NCBI GenBank assembly: GCA_963923455.1 | Contig: CAWULT010000041.1 | Coordinates: 1 to 35,560 of the forward strand | Source of the DNA: CAWULT01 sp963923455 | Lineage (GTDB): Bacteria; Acidobacteriota; Vicinamibacteria; Vicinamibacterales; UBA2999 | Direction: 5' to 3' | Length of the DNA: 35,560 nt | Shown: piece by piece, positions 10,840 to 18,920 of the stretch | Layout of the letters: each line of letters starts with the position of its first letter | Numbering within the stretch: the stretch's first letter is position 1 | Notes under the pieces: generated by a model | Database searches by the model: none | What the model saw: the letters and a program-made list of their open reading frames with translations, nothing else | What the model was told of the DNA's origin: nothing | Position numbers and translations under genes: made by a program

Positions 10840-11311
10840 CGAGAGTCGACGCACGGGCACCTCGCGGCTGAGCGTCGAGGTGGTGGCGGCGCCTGGCGAG
10901 GCGCGGCGCCTGGCGCGCTGGCTGGAGAGCGCCGCGCCCCGGGCGGCGCGCGGGCTGGTGACGGTGGCGGTCGTGTCGGACGCGCGGCTCCGCGCCCTCA
11001 ACCGGCAGTACCGCGGGAATGACGCGTCGACCGACGTGCTGTCGTTTCCGGCCGAGGAGCCAGGGGTGCTCGGCGACATCGTGATCGCCCGGGGCGTGGC
11101 GGCGCGCCAGGCCCGCGAGGCCCGTCACCCGGCGGGCACCGAGCTGCGGGTGCTCGCGCTGCACGGCCTGCTGCACCTGCTCGGACACGACCACGAGTCC
11201 GACCAGGGCCAGATGGCGCGGCTGGAGCGCCGGCTGCGGCGGGCCGCCGGCCTGCGAGAGGGACTGATCGAGCGGGCCGTCCAGCCCAGGCGGACGCGAG
11301 GGCCCCGATGA
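10832..11311 (+). CDS. ybeY: Endoribonuclease YbeY
   Basis: Single-strand-specific metallo-RNase for 16S rRNA 3' maturation and ribosome quality control. 159 residues. The zinc motif HGLLHLLGHDH (residues 111-121) gives the three ligand histidines 111, 115 and 121; the usual Tyr of GYDH is His here. NRQYRGNDASTDVLSFP is the second family signature. It starts within phoH, and its stop overlaps the corC start (ATGA). Confidence 0.96.
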   Translation: MGDESRRTGTSRLSVEVVAAPGEARRLARWLESAAPRAARGLVTVAVVSDARLRALNRQYRGNDASTDVLSFPAEEPGVLGDIVIARGVAARQAREARHPAGTELRVLALHGLLHLLGHDHESDQGQMARLERRLRRAAGLREGLIERAVQPRRTRGPR

Positions 11312-12537
11312 CGCCGCTGCTGCTGTTCCTGCTGGGCTGCGCGACGGTGTTCCTGGGCACGATCCAGACGGCGTTCAGCGCGCTGATGCGGCTGTCGCTG
11401 CGCCTGATGGCCGAGCGCGGCGGGCGGAGCGACCGCCTGGGGAAGTACCTCGACGATCCCCTGCAGCTCTTCATTCCGGTACGGGTGCTGATCGGCCTGT
11501 GCACGGTCGTCGCGGCGGTGCTGATTGCGCGCACGAGCGACATCCAGAGTCTGCGGTCCGTCGTCACGTTCGTCCTGTCGCTCGTCCTGTTCGTGGTGGC
11601 GTGTGAGCACCTGGTGCCGATGCTCATCGCGCGGCGCGACCCCGAGCAGGTGCTGGACGTGCTGCTGCCGGCCTTCCATCCCGTCGCGCGTCTCCTGACG
11701 CCGCTGACCCTGGCGCTGGTGGAAGTGGTGGGGGCGCGGCGCGAGCGCGAGTCGGCCGGCGGGGCGCCCGATGCGTCGGCCGTGGTGCCCGCCGCCGAAG
11801 GCGGTACCGACGACGGGGAGATCTCGGAGGAAGAGGGGCGGGAACTGCTCCAGTCCGTCGTGGATTTCACCGAGACGGTCGTCCGGGAGGTGATGACGCC
11901 GCGGCCCGACGTCGTTGCGGTGTCGGCTGGCACGTCGCTGCAGGACCTGCGGGCGCTGTTCCGGGAGGAACAGTATTCGCGGATGCCCGTCTACCGCGAG
12001 AGCCTCGACAACATCGTCGGCGTCGTCTTCGTCAAGGACCTCGTGGGCCTGCCGCCCGGAGCCGAGCCGCCGATGACCACGCTGATGCGCTCGGCGTACT
12101 TCGTGCCGGAGAGCAAGCGCGTGTCGGAGCTGCTGAAGGAGATGCAGCGCCGTCAGGTGCAGATGGCGATCGTCGTGGACGAGTACGGGGGCACGGCGGG
12201 CCTGGTCACGGTCGAGGACCTGCTCGAGGAAATCGTCGGCGAGATCCGTGACGAGTACGACGTCGAGGCCGAGACCGTCACCGACGAGGGCAGCGGCGTC
12301 TACGTGTTCAGCGGCAAGGTGAGCGTGGACGAAGTGCGCGACCGCCTGGGTATCACCATCGAGCGCGAGGGCTTCGAAACGGTGGGGGGGTACCTGCTCT
12401 CGCACCTCGGCCGCATGCCGTATGTCGGCGAGACGTTCGACGCTGGCGAGCTGGCCGTCGAGGTGCTCGAGGTGGAGCGCCGGCGCATCGCCAAGGTGCG
12501 GGTCCGCCGTCGGCTGGCCGAGGGCGAGGCCGAGTGA
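11308..12537 (+). CDS. CNNM/CorC-HlyC family transporter-associated protein
   Basis: Inner-membrane protein linked in the family to Mg2+/Co2+ handling, probably export or control. 409 residues: DUF21/CNNM transmembrane region with helices at about 1-20, 50-70 and 80-105; a CBS pair (about 190-310: MTPRPDVVAV, VVDEYGGTAGLVTVEDLLEEIVGEI); and a CorC_HlyC domain (about 325-395). It overlaps ybeY by 4 nt and sits before era, the common phoH-ybeY-corC-era order. The DUF21 part looks divergent, so exact transport function is uncertain. Confidence 0.92.
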   Translation: MTPLLLFLLGCATVFLGTIQTAFSALMRLSLRLMAERGGRSDRLGKYLDDPLQLFIPVRVLIGLCTVVAAVLIARTSDIQSLRSVVTFVLSLVLFVVACEHLVPMLIARRDPEQVLDVLLPAFHPVARLLTPLTLALVEVVGARRERESAGGAPDASAVVPAAEGGTDDGEISEEEGRELLQSVVDFTETVVREVMTPRPDVVAVSAGTSLQDLRALFREEQYSRMPVYRESLDNIVGVVFVKDLVGLPPGAEPPMTTLMRSAYFVPESKRVSELLKEMQRRQVQMAIVVDEYGGTAGLVTVEDLLEEIVGEIRDEYDVEAETVTDEGSGVYVFSGKVSVDEVRDRLGITIEREGFETVGGYLLSHLGRMPYVGETFDAGELAVEVLEVERRRIAKVRVRRRLAEGEAE

Positions 12538-12562
12538 GCCGGGTACAGCGGCGAGGCGGGGC

Positions 12563-13456
12563 GTGAAGTCCGGTACCGTCGCCTTCCTGGGCCGGCCCAA
12601 CGCCGGCAAGTCCACGCTGCTGAACCGCATCGTCGGTCAGAAGCTCGCCATCGTGTCGGACAAGCCGCAGACGACGCGCACGCGTGTGCTGGGCGTCAAG
12701 AACTACCCCGACGGCCAGGTCGTCTTCGTCGACACACCCGGCGTGCACAAGCCCACCCACCGGATGAACGTCCGCATGGTGGACGCCGCGCTCGAGGCCA
12801 TGCGCGAGGTGGACCTCGTGACGCTGGTCGTGGACGTGTCCGTCAAGACCGGCGCCGGCGACCGGTACATGCTGGACGTGCTGAAGGACGCGAACACGCC
12901 GGTGATCCTGGCCCTCAACAAGGTGGACCGGATTGCCAAGCCGAAGCTGCTGCCGATGCTGGACGAGTACGCCCGGGCGTTTCCGTTCGTGGAGCTGGTG
13001 CCGATTTCGGCATCGGACGGCACCAACGTCGAGGCACTCGAGCAGCTGTTCCTGAAGCACCTGCCGGAGGGCGAGCCGATGTACCCGCCCGACTACCTGA
13101 CGGACCAGACGGAGCGGTTCATGGTGGCGGAGCTCGTGCGCGAGCAGGTGCTGCAGCTGACGCACGACGAGCTGCCGTTCTCGACGACCGTGATGGTGGA
13201 TCGGTTCGACGAGAGCGATCCGGACCTGTTGCAGCTCTACTGCACCATCCTCGTGGACCGCGAGTCGCAGAAGCCCATCGTGGTCGGCAAGGGCGGATCG
13301 ATGATCAAGGCCATCGGCACTGCCGCTCGGCTGGAGCTCGAGCACCACTTCGAGCGCCGCGTCTACCTCGACCTGCACGTCAAGGTGCGGAGCGAGTGGC
13401 GCGACGACGAGCGCCTGCTCAACGAGCTGAACGCACAGAACCGCGCGTCGTCGTAG
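12563..13456 (+). CDS. era: GTPase Era
   Basis: GTPase that binds the 3' end of 16S rRNA during 30S assembly. 297 residues from GTG 12563, preceded by GAGGCGGGG. Motifs: G1 GRPNAGKS (10-17), G2 near QTTRTR, G3 DTPG (57-60), G4 NKVD (119-122). The C-terminal KH domain carries VGKGGSMIKAIG. It ends the phoH-ybeY-corC-era run. recO, which follows era directly in many bacteria, lies 7.8 kb further on here. Confidence 0.98.
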   Translation: MKSGTVAFLGRPNAGKSTLLNRIVGQKLAIVSDKPQTTRTRVLGVKNYPDGQVVFVDTPGVHKPTHRMNVRMVDAALEAMREVDLVTLVVDVSVKTGAGDRYMLDVLKDANTPVILALNKVDRIAKPKLLPMLDEYARAFPFVELVPISASDGTNVEALEQLFLKHLPEGEPMYPPDYLTDQTERFMVAELVREQVLQLTHDELPFSTTVMVDRFDESDPDLLQLYCTILVDRESQKPIVVGKGGSMIKAIGTAARLELEHHFERRVYLDLHVKVRSEWRDDERLLNELNAQNRASS

Positions 13457-13505
13457 CCCTCGCGCCAGGACGGTTCCTACCAACACGGACCCGGATCGGG
13501 GGGCG

Positions 13506-13535
13506 TTGACCGCCGCCGGAGGAGAGGGCTATCCT
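13506..13535 (+). promoter_or_regulatory. Putative promoter of the TonB receptor operon
   Basis: TTGACC (13506-13511), an 18-nt spacer, then TATCCT (13530-13535). The predicted start near 13542 leaves a leader of about 130 nt. A second TTGACA (13537-13542) lies just downstream but has no well-spaced -10. Confidence 0.4.
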
Positions 13536-13545
13536 TTTGACAAGA

Positions 13546-13562
13546 CTGAGACACAGTCTCAG
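13546..13562 (+). promoter_or_regulatory. Inverted repeat, candidate operator upstream of the TonB receptor
   Basis: CTGAGAC-ACA-GTCTCAG is a perfect 7-bp inverted repeat with a 3-nt spacer. The inner 15 bp, TGAGACACAGTCTCA, have the 7-1-7 layout of Fur-type boxes with a partial match to TGAGAAT-type half sites. It sits just after the predicted start of transcription, where a repressor could block the polymerase. An RNA hairpin in the leader is the alternative. Confidence 0.45.
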
Positions 13563-13670
13563 AGTCAATATTGCGGCGGGGCCACCCGGTCGTCGAGTCG
13601 CGGAGGAGCGCCCCGGCCGCCGAGGCGGGCCGCGTGGGCGCCGGCGCAAGAGGGTCAGAGGAGCGACGGG

Positions 13671-16073
13671 ATGACGTGGGGTATGGGTCGTTGGGTAGTC
13701 TGCTCGGCCGCGGTGCTCGTGATCCTTGCCGCGGCTGCCGCAGCGGCCCAGGACGGCGCGCGCACGGCGGCGGTGGCGGGTCTGGTGCTGGACGAAACGG
13801 GCGCGGTGATCCCGCATGCCCAGGTGACGGTGCGGCGGCTGTCGACGGGCGTCGAGGCGCGGACTGCGGTCGCGGTCGACGGCACCTTCCGGGTCGGGGG
13901 GCTCACGCCGGGCGACTACGAAATCTCCGTGACCAGCAGCGGTTTCGCTGCCGCCGTGCAGCGCGCGCCGCTGCCGGCAGGTGAGACGGGCCTGCGGTTT
14001 CGGCTGCGGATCGGGGGCCTGAGCGAGGACGTCGTCGTGGTGGCCGGTGAGCTCGCGGGGAGCCACGAGCGGCTGCGCCGGCTGCCGGGCGCCGTCGACG
14101 TGGTCGAGCGTGAAACGCTCGAGCGCACGCGCGTGATGACCACCAACGAGGCGCTTCGGCGGGTGCCGGGCCTCCAGGTGCGCGACGAGGAGGGGTTCGG
14201 CCTGCGCCCCAACATCGGCATCCGGGGCATCAACCCGACCCGTTCCAGCAAGGTGCTGCTGCTCGAGGACGGCATTCCGCTGACCTACGCGCCCTACGGC
14301 GACAACGCCAGCTACTACCACCCGCCCATCGAGCGCTTCGAGAGGCTCGAGGTGCTCAAAGGCGGGGCGCAGATCGCCTACGGCCCGCAGACGGTCGGCG
14401 GCGTGATCAACTACCTGACGCCGAAGCCTCCCGCGCAGCCCACGGGCTCGCTTCAGGTGACCGGTGGCAACCGCGGGTACTTCAACGGACTCGGATCGTA
14501 CGGCGGCACCGTGGGCCGTACCGGGTATCTGTTCGACTACATGCGCAAGCAGGGCGACGGGGCCCGTGAGAACCTCGACTTCCAACTCAACGACGTCAAC
14601 GCGAAGGTGGTGCAGGGCGTCGGCGGCAGCCAGACGTGGACGTTCCGTGGCAGCTACTACGGTGAAGACTCCAACGTCACGTACTCGGGGTTGCGTCAGG
14701 ACGAGTACCTGGCCAACCCGAGGGCCAACCCCTTCCGGAACGACTTCTTCTACATCGACAGGGTCGGCGCCTCGGTGACGCAGTCGGCGGCCGCGAGCGG
14801 CGGCCTGGCGGTCACGACGAACCTCTACTGGAACTCGTTCCAGCGCGACTGGTGGCGGCAGTCCAGCAACTCCGCGCAGCGGCCCAACGACGCATCGGAT
14901 GCGGCCTGCGGAGGCATGGCGAACCTCAACACGACGTGCGGCAACGAAGGACGCCTTCGCGAGTACTGGGCCTGGGGCCTGGAGCCTCGCGTCAGCATGT
15001 TTCACCGTACGCTCGGCATGGCCAGTGAGACCGACTTCGGCGTGCGCGCGCACTTCGAGAACCAGGAGCGGCTGCAGCGCAACGGGGCCTCGCCCGCAGC
15101 CCGTGATGGAGTCCTCGTCGAGAACAACCAGCGTGCGAACTCGGCGTACTCCGGATTCGTGCAGAACAGGCTGCTGTTGGGCGGGTGGACGGTGACCCCG
15201 GGCGTGCGGATCGAGCACGTCCGCTACGAGCGGACCAACCGGCTTGCGAACGCCGGAGACGGCGTCTCGGGCGACACCGCGCTCACGCGGCTCATCCCGG
15301 GCCTGGGTGTTTCGCACACCACCGGGGAGCGCGTCACGTTGTTCGCGGGCGTCCACCGTGGCTTCGCGCCACCCCGCACCGAGGACGTCATCTCGAACGC
15401 GGGCGGCGTGATCGACCTCGACCCGGAGTTGAGCTGGAACTACGAGTTCGGAGCGCGATCGGCCCTTCGGCCTGGCGTCGGCGTGGACGCCACGCTCTTC
15501 CGCATGGACTACGAGAACCAGGTGATTCCAGCCAGCCTGGCCGGCGGCGTCGGCGCGGCGCTGACCAACGGAGGGTCGACGCTGCATCGGGGCATCGAGC
15601 TGCGCGCGCAGGTCGACAGCGCCCCGATCACCAGGTCGGCGCACGACTTCTACGCCCGGTTGTCGTACACCTATCTGCCCGTCGCGACGTTCACGGGGCG
15701 CCGGCTCAGCAACATCTCGGGGTTCTCTGGTGTCAGTGTCAGCGGCAACCGACTGCCGTACGCGGCCTCGCACAACTCGGTCGTCACCCTCGGATACTCG
15801 CACGCGGCGCTCGACGTGCGTGTCGAGGCCGCGCACACCGGCGACCAGTTCGGCGACGACCTGAACACCGTGATACCCACCGCGGACGGGCAGCGCGGCC
15901 TGATTCCCGCCTTCACCACCTGGAACACCGCGGTGAACTACACCGTGCGCCGGTCCACGATCTTCGTGACGGTGAAGAACCTGACGGATGCGCTCTTCAT
16001 CGTCGACCGCACTCGGGGCATTCTGCCCGGCAGCCCGCGGCTCGTGCAGGCGGGGATCCGCGTCGGGTTCTGA
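13671..16073 (+). CDS. TonB-dependent outer-membrane receptor, FecA-like, with N-terminal carboxypeptidase-regulatory-like domain
   Basis: 800 residues from ATG 13671 (AGAGGAG 7 nt upstream). Signal peptide about 1-26 ending AAAAAAAQDG. A CarboxypepD_reg-like beta domain (about 30-110: VAGLVLDETGAVIPHAQVTV) is followed by the plug (about 120-230). The plug resembles FecA-type receptors: NIGIRGINPTRSSKVLLLEDG, APYGDNASYYHPPIERFERL, LKGGAQIAYGPQTVGGVIN. The beta-barrel runs to a C-terminal Phe (RVGF), the BAM insertion signal. Likely imports a ferric chelate or other metal complex, energised by TonB; no tonB/exbBD is in the window. It is followed by the HhH and 4TM genes, 15 and 650 nt after its stop. 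Confidence 0.93.
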   Translation: MTWGMGRWVVCSAAVLVILAAAAAAAQDGARTAAVAGLVLDETGAVIPHAQVTVRRLSTGVEARTAVAVDGTFRVGGLTPGDYEISVTSSGFAAAVQRAPLPAGETGLRFRLRIGGLSEDVVVVAGELAGSHERLRRLPGAVDVVERETLERTRVMTTNEALRRVPGLQVRDEEGFGLRPNIGIRGINPTRSSKVLLLEDGIPLTYAPYGDNASYYHPPIERFERLEVLKGGAQIAYGPQTVGGVINYLTPKPPAQPTGSLQVTGGNRGYFNGLGSYGGTVGRTGYLFDYMRKQGDGARENLDFQLNDVNAKVVQGVGGSQTWTFRGSYYGEDSNVTYSGLRQDEYLANPRANPFRNDFFYIDRVGASVTQSAAASGGLAVTTNLYWNSFQRDWWRQSSNSAQRPNDASDAACGGMANLNTTCGNEGRLREYWAWGLEPRVSMFHRTLGMASETDFGVRAHFENQERLQRNGASPAARDGVLVENNQRANSAYSGFVQNRLLLGGWTVTPGVRIEHVRYERTNRLANAGDGVSGDTALTRLIPGLGVSHTTGERVTLFAGVHRGFAPPRTEDVISNAGGVIDLDPELSWNYEFGARSALRPGVGVDATLFRMDYENQVIPASLAGGVGAALTNGGSTLHRGIELRAQVDSAPITRSAHDFYARLSYTYLPVATFTGRRLSNISGFSGVSVSGNRLPYAASHNSVVTLGYSHAALDVRVEAAHTGDQFGDDLNTVIPTADGQRGLIPAFTTWNTAVNYTVRRSTIFVTVKNLTDALFIVDRTRGILPGSPRLVQAGIRVGF

Positions 16074-16088
16074 TCGAGAGGAGTGCTC

Positions 16089-16721
16089 GTGCTGCGAACC
16101 ATCCTCGTCGCCGTCGCCCTGTTGGCCGTGGTCGCGCCAGGCGTGGCGCTCGCCCAGGCCGGCCGCCGCGGCGACGTGCTCGATGCGAACACCGCATCCG
16201 AGAAGCAACTGCGCGGCGTGCCGGGCCTGACGGCGGATCTGGTTGAGGCCGTCCTCGAGCGGCGTCCGTTCCTGCGCGTGACGGACCTCGACACGGTCCT
16301 GGGCACGGCGCTCACGCGCGAGCAGCGCGCCGGTGTGTACCGGCGGCTGTTCGTGCAGATCGACCTGAACACAGCGTCCGACGACGAGATCCAGCTGATA
16401 CCGGGCCTCGGCGCGGGCGTGCCGGGCGAGCTCACGGCGCACCGCCCGTATCGCTCGCTGGCCCAGTTTCGGCGCGAACTCGCTGCGACGGTGGACAACA
16501 AGGAACTGGGACGCCTCGAACAGTACGTCTTCGTGCCGATCCGCCTGAATACGGCGAGCGACGGCGACATCCTCAGCATTCCCGGCGTCGGCCAGCGCAT
16601 GCTGAACGAGTTCAAGGAGTACCGGCCGTATCGGGCCATCCAGCAGTTTCGACGTGAAATCGGGAAGTACGTCGACGCGGAAGAGGTGGCGCGCCTGGAG
16701 CGCTACGTGACGGTGGACTGA
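16089..16721 (+). CDS. Secreted helix-hairpin-helix (ComEA-like) triple-repeat protein
   Basis: I choose GTG 16089 because AGGAG (16079-16083) lies 5 nt before it; the GTG at 16083 would overlap the ribosome-binding site. 210 residues with a clear signal peptide (LRTILVAVALLAVVAPGVALAQAG). Three HhH repeats follow: LDANTASEKQLRGVPGL, IDLNTASDDEIQLIPGLG and IRLNTASDGDILSIPGVG, each trailed by a PF/PYR...FRREL-type helix. ComEA-type HhH domains bind DNA in competence, but here the gene follows a TonB receptor and lacks competence partners. It may be a periplasmic protein-interaction module. Function unknown. Confidence 0.82.
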   Translation: MLRTILVAVALLAVVAPGVALAQAGRRGDVLDANTASEKQLRGVPGLTADLVEAVLERRPFLRVTDLDTVLGTALTREQRAGVYRRLFVQIDLNTASDDEIQLIPGLGAGVPGELTAHRPYRSLAQFRRELAATVDNKELGRLEQYVFVPIRLNTASDGDILSIPGVGQRMLNEFKEYRPYRAIQQFRREIGKYVDAEEVARLERYVTVD

Positions 16722-16723
16722 CC

Positions 16724-17155
16724 GTGTCGACCGAGGCCGGTGTCGAGCCCGGACGCCTGCGGGTCGTGTTCCTGGCCGGCGCGGTGGGAACGGCCGCCGA
16801 ACTGCTGCTGCTCGGGCACACCAGCAGCCTCTGGCAGCTCGTCCCGGTGGCGTTGCTCGGCGCCGGAAGCCTCGTCGCTGTGGCCACGCTGGTGAGGGCC
16901 ACGCCCGTGGTCGTCCACACCTTCCGCATCCTGATGCTCGCGTGCGTGGTGAGCGGCGTCGCCGGAGTGGTGCTGCATTACTCGGGCAACGCCGAGTTCG
17001 AACGGGAGCTCCAGCCAGCGGCAGCCGGCATCGAGCTGTTCCATGAGGCCATGACGGGGGCCACGCCGGTGCTCGCTCCTGGCACCATGGCGCTGCTCGG
17101 TGTCATCGGCCTGCTCAGTGTCCAGCGATTCCGCCAGACGCCCCTGACTCGCTGA
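16724..17155 (+). CDS. Unknown four-helix inner-membrane protein
   Basis: 143 residues from GTG 16724, 2 nt after the HhH stop. Hydrophobic segments at about 13-31, 36-57, 66-86 and 117-133. The loop before the last helix carries YSGNAEFERELQ and IELFHEAMTGATP, with His and acidic residues that could touch a metal or partner; that is speculation. I recognise no family. Its place suggests a job with the TonB receptor and HhH protein. Confidence 0.7.
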   Translation: MSTEAGVEPGRLRVVFLAGAVGTAAELLLLGHTSSLWQLVPVALLGAGSLVAVATLVRATPVVVHTFRILMLACVVSGVAGVVLHYSGNAEFERELQPAAAGIELFHEAMTGATPVLAPGTMALLGVIGLLSVQRFRQTPLTR

Positions 17156-17199
17156 CCTCCGGGCTTCAGCCACCACTCGGACCCGCGCGCGATCGGTGG

Positions 17200-17208
17200 T
17201 GCTATCAT
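17200..17208 (+). promoter_or_regulatory. Extended -10 promoter element before the exported F420-reductase-like gene
   Basis: TGCTATCAT: a TGn extension plus TATCAT (5/6 match) at 17203-17208. The start would be near 17215, a leader of about 35 nt with a strong GGAGGT. No convincing -35, as expected for extended -10 promoters. Confidence 0.5.
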
Positions 17209-17249
17209 CGGCGCCGGACCGGCGAACACGGCAGAGTCACGGAGGTAGC

Positions 17250-17978
17250 ATGATGCGCGAAGCGAGATGTGTCAGGTCTCGTCATGGCTGGCGCGTGTGC
17301 GCGGTGGCCTTCGGCTTGGTGTCCGTGCTGCTGGGCGGTACGGCGAGCGCGCAGGCACCGCTCAAAGTCGGCATCATCGGCACGGGCAAGATCGGTGGGG
17401 CGCTGGCTCGGCACTGGGTCAAGGCGGGGCACGAAGTGCTGGTGTCGTCCCGCCACCCCGAGGAACTGCAGGGCCTCGTGAAGGAGCTCGGGCCCAAGGC
17501 GCGGGCCGGCACACCGAAGCAGGCCGCCGAGTTCGGGTCCGTGGTGCTGGTGTCGGTCCCCTTCGGCGCCATGCCGCAGCTCGGCACGGACCTGGCCGGT
17601 GCGTTGGCCGGCAAGGTGATCATCGACACCAGCAATCCCGTGGAGGGGCGCGACGGTCCGCAGGCTGCCGAGTGGCGGCGCAAGGGCGCTGGCGTCTCCA
17701 CGGCCGAGTTGCTGAAGAACCGCCGCGTGGTGCGCGCGTTCAACTGCATCCCCGCCGCCTCGCTGGCCAACGAAGCCAACCGCAAGCCGGCGCGCCTGGC
17801 CATTCCGATCGGCGGCGATGACGCGGCCGCCATTGCGGTGGCGGAGCGCCTGGTGCGCGACGCCGGGTTCGACCCCGTGATGGTGGGTTCCCTCGCCAAG
17901 TCGCGGGAGTTCGACCTGGGCCAGCCGCTCGCCCAGGGAGGCCTGACGGCGACGGAACTTCGCGCGCGCGTGAAGTGA
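17250..17978 (+). CDS. Exported NADP-binding protein, F420-dependent NADP reductase-like
   Basis: 242 residues. Two adjacent ATGs (17250, 17253) follow GGAGGT; the second has the better spacing. The N-terminus is a Sec signal peptide (RHGWRVCAVAFGLVSVLLGGTASAQA). The mature part begins with a Rossmann site, KVGIIGTGKIGGALARHW, then SSRHPEELQ, VLVSVPFGAMPQL, VIIDTSNPVEGRDG and RAFNCIPAASLA. This is the order seen in the F420_oxidored family (COG2085). Such proteins are usually cytoplasmic, since NADP is, so export is odd. It may bind another ligand or get its cofactor before Tat/Sec passage. Function unknown. Confidence 0.82.
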   Translation: MMREARCVRSRHGWRVCAVAFGLVSVLLGGTASAQAPLKVGIIGTGKIGGALARHWVKAGHEVLVSSRHPEELQGLVKELGPKARAGTPKQAAEFGSVVLVSVPFGAMPQLGTDLAGALAGKVIIDTSNPVEGRDGPQAAEWRRKGAGVSTAELLKNRRVVRAFNCIPAASLANEANRKPARLAIPIGGDDAAAIAVAERLVRDAGFDPVMVGSLAKSREFDLGQPLAQGGLTATELRARVK

Positions 17979-18009
17979 CGGACGGCTGGACGGCAGCGGA
18001 GTCACCGTC

Positions 18010-18813
18010 GTGCCGGATCAGTGGGCAGCCGGGGCAGCCTACGAGGCCTTCATGGGCCGGTGGAGCCGGGTTCTGACCATGCGCTTCGTGGCCTGGCTGG
18101 ACGTGCCTCGTGGCGTCCACTGGCTGGACGTCGGCTGCGGCACGGGGGCGCTCGTCGACGCGATTTGCCGCGATGGCGACCCGGCCTCCGTCCTCGGCTG
18201 CGATCCCGCCGCGCCGTTCGTCGAGTGCGCCCGAGAACGAACCAGGGACCCCCGGGCATCCTTCGTCACCGCAGGCGTCGGCAGCCTCCCGCCCCGCGCG
18301 GGTGGCTACGGTAGCGTCACGTCGCTGCTGGCCCTGAATTTCTTTCCCGAGCCTGACGTCGCCCTTCAGGAGATGCGCTCCGTTGCGGCACCTCGCGGCA
18401 CCGTGTCCGCGTGCGTGTGGGACTACGCGGAGGGGATGCAGATCCTGCGATCCTTCTGGGACGCGGCTGTGGCGACGGACCCGGCGGCCCGAGCATTCGA
18501 CGAAGGCGCCCGATTCCCCCTCTGTCGCCGCGATACGCTGACGGCACTCTTCCGCGGCAGCGGCCTGGCCTGGGTCCGCTGCGACGCGATCGAGATTGCC
18601 ACCGTGTTCTCCGATGTCGACGACTGCTGGCGTCCGTTTCTCGGAGGCACGGGCCCCGCGCCTTCGTACGTGGCGTCGCTGGACGAGGGTCGCCGTGCAC
18701 GTCTGGCTCGGACGTTCGAGGAGGGGCTGCGCCCAGGGCCGGACGGGACAATCGCCCTCACCGCCCGAGCGTGGGCGGTGCGCGGTCAGCTCGGTGTCGA
18801 GGAGAGGGTATGA
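18010..18813 (+). CDS. Class I SAM-dependent methyltransferase
   Basis: 267 residues from GTG 18010 (GGAG 8 nt upstream). Motif I is WLDVGCGTGALVDA (about 38-51), followed by an acidic strand end LGCDPAAPFVE and SLLALNFFPEPDVALQEM as the motif IV/V region. This is the small-molecule UbiE/YcgJ-like type. Substrate unknown. Its stop overlaps the next short ORF (ATGA), and paiB-like follows, so the three form one transcript. Confidence 0.85.
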   Translation: MPDQWAAGAAYEAFMGRWSRVLTMRFVAWLDVPRGVHWLDVGCGTGALVDAICRDGDPASVLGCDPAAPFVECARERTRDPRASFVTAGVGSLPPRAGGYGSVTSLLALNFFPEPDVALQEMRSVAAPRGTVSACVWDYAEGMQILRSFWDAAVATDPAARAFDEGARFPLCRRDTLTALFRGSGLAWVRCDAIEIATVFSDVDDCWRPFLGGTGPAPSYVASLDEGRRARLARTFEEGLRPGPDGTIALTARAWAVRGQLGVEERV

Positions 18814-18905
18814 CGACGGCCAGACCGTTCTTCATGTTCCGGGACGGCACTGCTCGGGCGGCCATCGAGGCGGCGCAGGGCCTCGCGGCTGCCACAGGCG
18901 ATTGA
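18810..18905 (+). pseudogene. Short ORF resembling the N-terminus of a VOC/PhnB-like protein (probable remnant)
   Basis: 31 codons starting in the methyltransferase stop (ATGA). The first half, ARPFFMFRDGTARAAIE, resembles the start of PhnB-like VOC proteins (pattern PFLMF-G-AEEAM-FY). After that the similarity stops and TGA follows. I read it as a VOC gene that lost all but its first exon-sized piece by deletion before the next gene. A genuine short peptide cannot be ruled out. Confidence 0.4.
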
Positions 18906-18920
18906 GGCGGGGCCGGAGCC

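Noticed and set aside
13543..13670. Cobalamin or other riboswitch in the TonB receptor leader
   Set aside because: The leader is only about 130 nt and I find no B12-box-like or other known conserved element.
13419..16442. A 1007-codon minus-strand frame under the TonB receptor
   Set aside because: Same effect; no domain, no ribosome-binding site, and the opposite strand has an unmistakable receptor.
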